A DNA stretch of 64,000 bases from Bathymodiolus brooksi (lineage: Eukaryota; Mollusca; Bivalvia; Mytilida; Modiolidae), in assembly GCA_963680875.1 (NCBI GenBank), contig OY804584.1, positions 95,748,031-95,812,030 of the forward strand, in the 5' to 3' direction. A model generated the notes under the pieces. It made no database searches. It had not been told where the DNA came from and worked only from the letters and a program-made list of their open reading frames with translations. The translations under genes and the position numbers were made by a program. Of this stretch, positions 49,701 through 61,000 are shown piece after piece. Within the stretch, counting starts at the first letter, position 1; each line of letters begins with the position of its first letter.

Positions 49701-50216
49701 AAAATATCTGTTAGCATATTCATACTTTCAAGTACAAATTTTCAAGATGTTAATGCCTCATTTTATGTACACTGTTTTATTGCACCAAATAAAGTGATAT
49801 ACTACATGATTGTGATGATGCCAATGGTGAGCACTTCCTGGTAGCAAAAAAAAAAGCTATAAATAGTTCAATTCTATTTTTAGAAAAAAGCAAATAGCTA
49901 TAAATAGTTCAATTCTATAAAGAAAAAAACTCCAATCCTTAAAGTTACTGTGTGCCTCTTGTTTATCGATCACTACAAGGTTGTAAGTAGACAATTTTTC
50001 ATTACGCTTGTATTGATCTCAATTATATAACACACGTATGAACTTAAAAACAACATTTGCATAAAATTGGTATAACAAATACTTAATCTATAAATTGATT
50101 TGATTGATTGGTGTTTAACGCCAACATTAGCAGTACTTCAGCAATATCGTGGCACGTCTATAAATTGAGATGACGTCAAATCCAATTTATTTTTAGGATG
50201 TCTTACAATAAAGTTA
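49701..50216. other. AT-rich spacer with a small SINE tail
   Basis: A 45-bp duplication (GCTATAAATAGTTCAATTCT at about 49,855 and 49,900) and a SINE family-1 3' fragment (GGTGTTTAACGCC, about 50,110-50,157, reverse orientation) are the only recognisable items. Confidence 0.5.
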
Positions 50217-50390
50217 TATACAGACAAACCTTTATTTAGAGGTCACCTTTGGAACAAAGAAAAAGTGATTTTTAAAGATGTTCAATTCATATGATATTTT
50301 CTATGACAGGACAAGAAAATGTGACCATTTAAATGGAGGTAATTACTTAATAGAGGTGACCACATGGGCAGGTTTGACTATATATATGTA
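50217..50390. mobile_element. Small MITE abutting the telomere-repeat element (left copy)
   Basis: It runs from 'acagacaaacctttattt' to 'gggcaggtttgactatatat', giving inverted ends of the type ACAGTCAAACCT, with internal 'gaggtcacc/ggtgacc' inversions. A sister copy lies at about 51,105-51,296. Confidence 0.55.
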
Positions 50391-51101
50391 AGACTCAGAT
50401 CGACGTCCAGTCTCTAATCGACGTCCAATCCTCAAATCGGCGTCCAATTCTCAAATATATGGCCGTTTTTCACTTTCTCAAATCGACGTCCAATGATGTC
50501 ACTGACGTATACTTCAAATGACATCACACCCGTTAAGGAATGTTTTTGAAACAATAATGGAGAAGGGACAAGACCAGATTCCAGATGAGGGGGTCTTGAT
50601 GACAAAAATTCTTATGTATTTTATAGTTACTGTAGATAAAATCCTATTGTGCTTAGGAGTACTTCTACTTTAGCGGACCCTAACCCTAACCTTAACCTTA
50701 GCCCTAACCCTAACCTTAATCCTAACCCTAACCTTAAACCTAACCCTAACCCTAACCCTAACATTAACCTTAGCCCTAACCCTAACCTTAACTCTAACCC
50801 TAACCCTAAACCTAACCCTTTTGTTGTCATATCTGCATGGTAACAAAATGAAAGGTTATGGGTCATGCACTTTGCTTACTACAATATCTGACTTATATCT
50901 GATAAAAAAAAACACACAAAAAAAACAGATTAAAAAAACAAAACTGTCGTTGCAATTATTTTTGATGGCAAACTTTGATCGTGTAAACAGGCCTATAGAT
51001 ATGAGAGTTTGGAAAGGACGTCGATTTGAGAATATCCTAAAATATTGGACCGTGATTTGAGATCATGACGTCAGTTAGAGACTGGGCGTCGATCTGAGTC
51101 T
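50391..51101. mobile_element. 711-bp inverted-repeat element carrying a telomeric tract
   Basis: The ends are inverted: both read inward as AGACTCAGATCGACG(T/C)CCAG followed by TCTCTAA. Subterminal copies of TCAAATCGACGTCC recur several times on each side. The interior contains the (CCCTAA)n tract and an A-rich stretch but no transposase, so it would be non-autonomous. Confidence 0.65.
50678..50819 (-). repeat. Interstitial telomeric repeat, about 23 TTAGGG-type units
   Basis: On the plus strand the tract is CCCTAA with interspersed CCTTAA, CCCTTA and ATTAAC variants. The minus strand therefore reads degenerate TTAGGG, the usual metazoan telomere repeat. Variants and non-telomeric flanks show that it is internal, not a chromosome end. 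Confidence 0.9.
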
Positions 51102-51104
51102 ATC

Positions 51105-51296
51105 ATATATATACAGTCAAACCTGCATATATAGGCCACTCAAGGGAACCTAAAAATGTGGCCTTTATGAGCACTTTCCCTTTATTTACAGGTTAAAATT
51201 ATATGCACTATTCATTAATGGGAAACATGAGACTGCCGTTTATAGACAGTGATTAGTTATATAGTGGTGTCCTTTAAGGAAGGTTTGACAGTATAA
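51105..51296. mobile_element. Small MITE (right copy)
   Basis: The inverted ends are ACAGTCAAACCTG (about 51,113) and AGGTTTGACAGT (about 51,281). It is the same family as 50,217-50,390, on the other side of the 711-bp element. It lies directly downstream of the last exon of the minus-strand gene. Confidence 0.55.
51181..51186 (-). promoter_or_regulatory. Possible polyadenylation signal AATAAA
   Basis: It is the first AATAAA downstream of the minus-strand stop at 51,328, about 142 bases away and inside the MITE, so the transcript end may be supplied by the mobile element. Confidence 0.35.
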
Positions 51297-51327
51297 TCTA
51301 TTAATAGAACAATTATGCATGTATTTC

Positions 51328-52073
51328 TTAATCTTCATCTTCACTAAGATATGGATTACTAATTAACTTAATGATTGTTTTCATCATGGCTGCTGCTACC
51401 AGTGAGGCGTACGGCTGCCATTCCTTATTTCTCGTGCCGTCGTTATAATCAGCGATACCGCGGATGAACAGGAAGCTATCTTTTCTATTACCGACAATGG
51501 ATTCTAAGACTTGGTCAAATTCTGCATCAAAACAGCTGATGTTGTATTTATGAGCAAAATCAAGTCTGGTGGAATCGAACTTGGTGACTTGTCGACCGGA
51601 ACCAATTTGACCATAATGGACATTCGGAACTCCCTCCTTGATGGTCTCACCGTCATCTGGTTTCAAAGGATGTTGAACTTCAATCAAGTCGTCCTCCCCA
51701 ATATTCATATACAACCGATCACTCTCTGTTGGTGGGCGATTAAAATCGGCCTCCTGATTACGTAAAAGATCCAGACCTTCATAGATATATTTTTCCCATG
51801 GTGCTTTGTCAGGTTTCCTCCTATTTCGATCATGCAATTTTTCAACGAGATTTTGCAGTACAAATTCCCGAGGGGCGAATGTCCGTAGCTTATAAACAAT
51901 ATTGTCCTCTTTATCCTTCAAGATTTTGTCACAGTGATAGTAAACATATCCTTTATCGTTACACTGCGACATAACGATATCTCCCAACTTGACATGTTTG
52001 TAATAGTCTGTATAATGAGGAACTCCCCCAGAAACTCCAACAACAAATACATGCTCTATATTCTGGAATGTAC
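51328..52073 (-). CDS. Nucleosidase-like gene, last exon (core of catalytic domain)
   Basis: The acceptor is TTTATAG just above 52,073, and the first two bases complete a Gly codon in phase 1. The exon carries the glycine-rich GVSGG loop, LGDIVMS, the Glu/Asp active-site positions and an acidic C-terminus. An ATG at 52,089 lies in the intron and is not the start. TAA is at 51,328-51,330. Confidence 0.9.
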
Positions 52074-55000
52074 CTATAAATAGATTCATTATATTTCATT
52101 TTTTTATTGTGTAACAACACTGTATTTTCCTTGAGATTAAGTTACTTCTTTAAGATAAAATTCTATATTAATAAATAAATAAATTTCATTTTTGCCAATA
52201 AATATTATGGATATTGTATTTTCCTGAAAAGTAAATAAATTTCAAAACAACTGCCATATCTCACTGAAAAGCGCAGAAATCAGGAGATTATTTGTATACA
52301 AGTAAAAAATTGTCAAATGCTCAATACCAACAACCAACTAGTATTACTGTGAGCACAGCTCACTAAGATATACCCCCCGCTCCCCACATCTGTCCAACCT
52401 ATTTCCATAACCAAAATATTACTGATTGTTCTGACTAAAAATGAAAAGGACCCTCCTCTCTTCACCGGTAAGCTGCTGATAAAATTTCAAAACATTCTGA
52501 GAAACACTACTCAAGTTATCATACGACATAGGGTAAAAATCCTATTTTCCGTCATATCAAGTCCAATAACTCTGGAACGGCAAAAGCGAAAATCATCAAA
52601 AATGAAAGGGATCCTCCTCTTCACCAGTAAGCTGCTGATAAAATTTCAAAATATTCTGAGAAACACTACTCAAGTTATCATAAGACATAGGGTAAAAATC
52701 CTATTTTCCGTCATATCAAGTCCAATAACTCTGGAACGGCAAGAGTGAAAATCGTCAAAAATGAAAGGGATCCTCCTCTCTTCACCGGTAAGCTGTTGAT
52801 AAAATTTCAAAACATTCTGAGAAACGCTACTCAAGTTATCATGCGACATAGGGTTAAAATCCTATTTTGCGTCATATCAAGTCCAATAACTCTGGAACGA
52901 CAAAAGTGAAAATCGTCAAAAAAGAAAGGGATCCTCCTCTCTTCACCAGTAAGCAGTTGATAAAATTTTAAAAGATTCTAAGAAACACAACTCAAGTTAT
53001 CGTACGACATAGGATTTGTCTACAGACGGACGGACGGATGCACGGACGGACGGACAGACACACGGACATGGTGAAACCAGTATACCCCCCTACAACTTTG
53101 TTGTGGGGGGTATAATAACACAAAATAAATACAGTAGTGAGTCACCCTCTTACAAGACCACCCCCTTCTGTAATGAAAAAGAAGTCTTATAAGAGGGGAT
53201 GCATCTTTTGAGAGGGACAATTTAGTAGTATTTTACTATCTCAGTGATAAGAGGTAGGAGGGGCCTTATATGAGTGGTACTACTGTAAAGCTTGCTCAAT
53301 TCAGAGCATGATTCTACTTGCAAATTACATACCAAACCAAATAATGAACATTATATTTGGATTGGTGGTTTTTACTTTCAGACTCTTTCCATTGTCTCCC
53401 CTGTTACTAGTAACAACCGATACATCCTTCTCTAGACTCATCCCCTCAACATATGGCAGATAAAAATTAACAGATTTGACTTCAGACATAATTAAGATGC
53501 ATTGTGTATTTTTTTTTAATATTTGTTGTTTTCTTTTGTTTGTACTGTCTTGTATTGTAAAATATCTAAATTAACCCTTATAATTTCCTTGTACTTCTCT
53601 TTCAAGTTGGGCTCTCGGCATAACTCAGTATGAACTAAATACGATATTTGTGAAGTCAAGTTGCATAATTATCGTACCTAGAAGTCTAGTTGTGGTATTT
53701 CCTGATGAGATCTGAGCTGCCCTGTGATGTCCTATCTGAGGTAATTTTGTAGACACCACTTTATGTTCTCCAATATATCCCACTGTATATACATTTGATT
53801 CTCCTGAAACAAAACAAAAATATATGCGTTACCGTTAACAATTATTGCCCTCATTTCAGGTCGACAACTCTGAATATTTTTCCACAGGAGGAAGTAGCAT
53901 GCTGATCTTTTTTTTTCTATTTTTTTTTGCTTGTTCTTTTTTTTTTATTCATATATATGTGTTTTTGTTTATCTCAAGTCATTTTCCGTGAGCAGAAAAT
54001 CAAGTTCTCTGAAGCGTAATAATAGCATAGACAACTGTGACCACAGAATATAGTCGATAATAATGTGAGATACACTACTATTAATTTAAGTAGTATCAAC
54101 GGGTTAGGGTTAGAGTTATGGTGTTTAACACCACTTTCAACAATATTTCAGTTATATCGTGGCGGTCAGTTTTATTGGTGGAGGAAACCAGAGTACCCGG
54201 AGAAAACCACCAACCTGCTGCAAGTCGTCAAAGACTGTTATTATACCTCATGAATATTAATAAGGATATACTCGCTTTCTATTGGTTACGCTTTGTCATG
54301 TGATTTTATTTTATTTTCCAAGGTATGACCACTAAATCTTCCAAAGAAGTCATTATTTATCACGTGATCTTACACTGACCTGTAGATATTGACCGATTGA
54401 AAAAATTAAAATGGCGACAGATTAATCCCGTTTCGATTGAAATATGGAATAGTATACAATTATTGCACTTCATTGAATATATTCAACAATATTTCAGCTA
54501 TGTTGTGGCGGTCAGTTATATAGGTGGAGGAAGCTGGAGGACCCGGAGAAAACCACCGACCTGTCGCAAGTAACTGACAAACTTTATCACATATTGTTGT
54601 AGATCCCACTACCATACCATCACGACCATGACTCCCCCTCCCCTGGATGTGTATAAAACACTTGAACATTATCCAAGTTTATAATCTGAAGCATAAATAC
54701 CATCATTTTAGGAAATTGTACATGTACAGGTGACATTCATTACTACACCAGAAGTTTTGACATGATTAAAACACGATTATATATCCGGTGACGACCAAGA
54801 ATTATTTCCATACTCTATTAGAAGAGTAAAAATTATAAGAAAATGACAAAAGACAAGGTAATAGCCTTATCCAATTTATTTCGGTATAATAAAACAATTG
54901 ATTATTACATAAGAAGTCAATACCAGGATATGAGGACCTCTCGACTTGTCACTCTCAGTGACCTGATCTGACCTCGGCCGTTGGCCTTGGTCAGGTCAGG

Positions 55001-58000
55001 TCACCTTGAGTGCCAAGTCTCAAGGTCCTCATATCCTGGTATTGACTTCTTAGGGAGTAATTAATTGTATAATAATATAGTAAACAGGTGCACAAAGGTC
55101 CTGAAATCTATTGGACAGTAATGATTGATATAATTTAGGTGCAAAAAGGTAAATAATAATGACCTTCAACATCAAAATACCTGAAATCTATTGGATATAA
55201 ACTGTAATGTTAATGTTCCTTTTGAGAAGAAATATGCATGCTATATTAATACATATTACTTATTATTAATTATCAACTATTTGGACAATACCAACAGATC
55301 AGGTTTCAAAGGGCTTTTTAAGGCAGATATAGATCTTATAAATCAAAATACCTGACATCTATTGCGATGTAATCTTCTAATAAACATTTTTTAAATACAT
55401 ATTATTCATTAAAAATTTGCTTAAAAATATGCAGGGAACGGAGTTATGGTGTTTAATGCCACTTTTAACAATATTTAAGTTATTTCGTGGGGGTTAGTTT
55501 TAATGGTGGAAGAAACCGGAGTACCTGAAGAAAACCACCAACCTGCTGCAAGTCACTGACAAACTTTATCACATAATGTTGTATCGAGTACACCTCGCTA
55601 TGGACGGTGTTTGAATTCACTACTTTAGTAGTGATAAGCACTGATTGCACAGGTAGTTGCATATCCAACTACCATACGATCACGATCACGACGGTCTCTA
55701 AAATATACTAGAGGCTCAGGTGAGCCTGTATCGCTCACCTGACATAAATAAGTCCTCTTAAGAATGTCTGCATGCTGAATACATCTAAGTTACTATTCAA
55801 ATCCCATACTGCCATAGGGTTCTATGTTAAAACTATGTCTGCTCATGGCAGCCATCTTGGATGGAGGTCGTGGTCACCGGACACAATTTTGAAAGTATAC
55901 TACCCAAGGACCATCCATGCCATGTTTGCTATAAATTGGCTGACTGGTTTCAGAAGAGAAGACTTTTAAACAATTTTCCCATAGGGTCCTATGTTAAAAC
56001 TATGTCTGCTGACGGCGGCCATTTTGAACCGAGATCGGGATCACTGAACACAATTTTGGAAGTTGACCACCTAAGGACCATCGATGACATGTTTGCTATA
56101 TTGGCTTACTAGTTTCAGAGGAGAAGATTTAAAAAAAAAAATTCCCATAGGGTCCTGTTAAAACTACAGTATGTCTGCTGAAGGTGGCAATCTTGGATGG
56201 AGGTCAGGGTCACTGGACACAATTTTGAAAATTGACCACTTAAGGACCATCCATGCCATGTTTGCTTTAAATTGGCTTACTGGTTTCAGAGAAGAAGATT
56301 TTTAAATATATTTCCCATAGGGTCCTATGTTAAAACTATGTTCGTTGATGGTTGCCATCTTGGATGGAGGTCGGGGTCACAGGACATAATTTTGAAAGTT
56401 GACCACCTAAGGACCATTCATCCCATGTTTGCTTTAAACTGACTTACTGGTTTCAGAGGAGAAGATTTTTAAACATTTTTTCCATAGGGTCCAATGTTAA
56501 AATTAAGTTGAGTCATGGCGGCCATCTTGAATTTCCGATTGGCAAACGATTCACAAATTTAGTACAGGACCACCCAATGATCATTCCTGCAAAGCCACAA
56601 TTCAATTGGCTTAGTGGTTTCTAACAAGAAGATTTTTAAAATTTCGACCAATCAGAACACATTATAGGCCCTGGCAGCCATGTTGGATTTCCGATCAGCA
56701 CCAAAAACACAAATCTTGTATATGACCATCCAATGAACATTTCTGCCAAGTTTGGTTCAAATCTGTTTTGTGGTTTCAGAAAAAAAGATGAAAATGTGAA
56801 ATTCCCATAGGGTCCAATGTTAAACAAAGTCGAGTCATGGCGGCCATCTTGAATTTCCGATTGGCAAACGATTCATAGGTTTAGTACAGGACCACCCAAT
56901 GATCATTCCTGCAAAGTCACAATTCAATTGGCTTAGTGGTTTCTAACAAGAAGATTTTTTAAATTTCGACCAATCAGAACACATTATGGGCCCTGGCAGC
57001 TATGTTGGATTTCCGATCAGCGCCAAAAACAAAAATCTTGTATATGACCATCCAATGAACATTTCTGCCAAGTTTGATTCAAATCTGTTTTGTGGTTTCA
57101 GAAAAAAAGATGAAAATGTGAAATTCCCATAGGGTCCAATGGTTAAACTAAGTCGAGTCATGGCGGCCATCTTGAATTTCCGATCGGCAAACGATTCACA
57201 AGTTTAGTACAGGACCACCCAATGATCATTCCTGCAAAGTCACAATTCAATTGGCTTAGTGGTTTCTAACAAGAAGATTTTTAAATTTCGACCAATCAGA
57301 ACACATTATGGGCCCTGGCAGCCATGTTGGATTTCCGATCAGTGCCAAAAACAAAAATCTTGTATATGACCATCCAATGAACATTTCTGCCAAGTTTGGT
57401 TCAAATCTGTTTTGTGGTTTCAGAAAAAAAAGATGAAAATGTGAAATTCCCATAGGGTCCAATGTTAAACTAAGTCGAGTCATGGCGGCCATCTTGAATT
57501 TCCGATCGGCAAACGATTCACAATTTTAGTACAGGACCACCCAATGATCATTCCTGCAAAGTCACAATTCAATTGACTTAGTGGTTTCTGACAAGAAGAT
57601 TTTTAAAATTTCAGCCAATGAGAACACATTATGGACCCTGGCAGCCATGTTGGATTTCAAATCAGCACCAAAAACACAAATCTGGTAGAGGACCATCCAG
57701 TGAACATTTCTGGCAAGTTTGGCTGATTTCTGTTCAGCGGTTTCAGAGAAGAAGATTTAAATGTGAAAAGCTAACGGACGGACGGACGACGGACGCTTAC
57801 CCATGACAAAAGCTCACATGGCCTATGGCCAGGTGAGCTAAAAAGGAACATTATCAAGAATTTCTAAATGGCATCCAAAAATATTTCAAAATAAGGATGC
57901 CAAAAAAATCAAAAATAAGGATTCCTTCCTTACCTTCTGTTTTAAATTTGACAAAGGTAGTTTTTTGTTCCATCATGGCATCTACAGCTAGTTTCTCACA

Positions 58001-61000
58001 ATAATTAGCCGTAATAATAGCGATGGTCGGTTGTTGGTTGGCAGCTATTGTTGGCATCTGTTTTACATGTTGAACCTCTGAAATAAAATAAAAAACATAT
58101 CTCAATTAGCGTAAATATATTCCTATTGATTCTTATTTTAGAATATTGAAGATATTTAAATTAACAAGGAATTCATTTGTTAAAAATTTGTGCTCCATTT
58201 GGATGGTACATTCTTAACACTCAGGATTTGTGCCCTGACCCATGATTGATTGGAAATTCAACAATAAGTACGAAACATATTGATACTCAACAACATTTTC
58301 AAAAATTATTTTAGTTATATTGGGGAGGTAAGATTCATTAGTATATGAAATTCAAAGAGTATTTGATTGATTGTTGTTTAATGCCAAATGAGTAATTTTT
58401 CAGCCATATCATGGTGAGAACAAGTTATATTTCGATGAGATGATGATGATGATGTTCGCTTTTTACTGGACCAACATGCTTAGTTGGCTCACTGAAACAA
58501 GTCCGTGGGTAGATATATCACTCCACTCGCACACATTATCTTGATTCGGAGCCAACCAGTCTTTGCTCTTACTCCTTAATGTTCAATGCTTAGCGAAGAA
58601 GCAACAAAAACCAGTTTCAGTCTTTGGTTTGACCTGACTACGATGTGAACCCATGATCTACCGCTCTCAAGGGGAGCATGTAGGGGTGTAACGATACACT
58701 TTTTCCACAAGCGATACACATTGTGATATTTGATATGTATTACGATATGTATCACGATACGTTTTATAGAAACTGTAACTATTCCTTGAAGTCCATGCTG
58801 GTCGACATGGGCGCTGCCATGTTTTTTTTTTTATATGAGGTCGCTTACGTACTAGCGGAAATTGTAAATATTTGATATTTGATTAATTAATTTTAAAAGC
58901 GTAAATTAATCGATTCACTTTTCTCAAAATATTAATTAAATGATCATCAAAAGAAGAAAACGGAAGTTCAACACTACTTTTTTTCAAAAAATGAGCATCA
59001 TATCGTTTGTATCGTAAGCGGCCTCCACGTATCGTGAACCGAACCGTCCCCAAAATAATCGTGATTTCGGTACATACTGTGAATTGTTTCCCCTTTAGGA
59101 GCATGCTAACCATACACCACTGATGTGGTTTACTACTGTCATTACATGGGTCTAAGGGGATTAATCCATGATCTTCAAAACAATGAAGTCATAATACAAA
59201 CAAACCTGTTTTATCATCAGCTAACACGTGTCTGACTACCTTCCTGCCATCTTCCATTTCAGCAATCAATTCTTTCTGTTTAAGTTCTCCTAACTGTTGT
59301 GTAACCATAGCTGGGTCTGCATTTGTTATTCTAAAAGAAATCAAATCCTGATTATATCATAAATACAAAAAATGGGTGGTCTAGTGGTTAGACTTGTGAC
59401 AATGTACCAAAAACATGGATTTGTGCCCCCGATACCCATCCAGACCATCTATTTAAGGGTACCATTGAAGAATTTTAAAAATCTTCATGTATAAAAAAGC
59501 ACAATAGTTTTATGAAGTAGCAATGAGCATCCTAATGTGTAGTTAAAGGGATATTGTCTACCAGCTGCGTAATTTTTTCATACCCAAAATTATTGTCGAT
59601 TTCCGTACTGACCTTCATAAAATGAAGATTAAACACCGAATTATTGATGAATACGCTCCGAAACGTTGTTTTTTCGACTAAAAAAGCTGACCATCGTTAC
59701 CGGAAGCTAATTAATTATGCACTGACCTGGGCGAGGCCAACTCTATTTATTTATCTATTTTTATGTCAGTAGCCCGGATGCTGCAGCATGAATATTGAGG
59801 TAAATTTCTATAAAAGTTGAGGAAAAAAGCTATTTGCGAATCGATTGTATCTAAAAGACGTAGAATAAATAATTTCTGTATCAGGAATAGATTTTCTTTG
59901 ATGAAAACTACATGCCTTAACAGATTCAGCCGATATTTCCACGATAACCATTGAAAACATGCCAGGAGGCACCCTATGGGGACAAGCTCAACTACGTATT
60001 TTCGATCGGAAATTTTTGCCGGCGTTAAAAATAACTAAATTAGTTTTTTTCTTCTTATAAGTTATGAAGTTGTTTCCCGAGATTTTGATACACGTGTTAA
60101 ATTAATTTATTTTAGCCAGAGACATACATGTAGAACACAGTGAAATACATGTCTGATGAAAACGAATGACGTAGCCAGTGTTGTTTTATTTGTTAATTGA
60201 CTGGAATGTTTCAGAGAAATTTGGGCTGGATTAGAAACAAAAGAGACCTTACTTCTAGTTTCACAAGACAGTTGCTGCAAAATAATATGGGACTGACCAT
60301 TTACCTTGAAGGGGGCTATGTCACGTTTTTTCGCCGTAGAAATGTTTTTTTCAGACGCCACAGAAATCATATTTTCTTATTTTCCGGCGAAGTGCCAATC
60401 TAATTAAAACAAGGTGAACTGTGATCTAATGCTCACTTATGATACCCCTGCCATTTCCCATGATATGGGGTACCTATATGAAGCTTGTGACCAAATACCA
60501 GATTTCTGCCATCAATAGTTGTTGAGAAAAATGTGCATATATGTTCAATGTGGATAAAAACCAACTAAGTCGGCAAACAGGAAGTAGGAATCTGATGGTT
60601 CCAAAAACGCTTCCCACGATACCTATGTGAAGCTTGTGACCAAATATCAGATTTCTGCCATCAATAGTTGCTGAGAAAAATGTGACGAAAAATATTTTGG
60701 AAGGACGGACGGACAGAGGTAAAACAGTATACCCCCCTCCCCCTTCGGGGACCGGGGGTATAATTAGATCTAAAATAGGGAGCAAGCGCGTAAATCTAAT
60801 TTTAATTAGATTGGCGAAGTGCTGGAATAATTTTTTTTCTTCAAAATTTTGTATATGATTATACTGTGAAAATGGCAAGTATATATTTTTTTCTCCTGTC
60901 CAGCCATATTTTTTTCTTCAAGATTCAGAATCAAAATAATTTTTAGGAAAAAAAACATAAAATTAAAATTGAATAGCTTGAGGGGTAAATTGATAAAAAA

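Noticed and set aside
50678..50819. Chromosome end or subtelomere
   Set aside because: The tract is short, degenerate, flanked on both sides by the same inverted-repeat element, and followed within 510 bp by a gene exon.
50627..50866. ORFs encoding Asn-Pro or Gly-Leu repeats on either strand
   Set aside because: They are translations of the telomeric hexamer repeats.
52074..52089. ATG at 52,089 as start of a single-exon nucleosidase gene
   Set aside because: It lies upstream of a good acceptor, and the domain clearly continues into phase-matched exons at 53,678 and beyond.
56636..57492. Short minus-strand ORFs repeated at 56.6-57.5 kb
   Set aside because: Identical copies arise from the ~323-bp tandem unit of a non-coding repeat.
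59365..59440. Functional tRNA gene
   Set aside because: Only the A-box half is well preserved; no acceptor or T stem can be formed.
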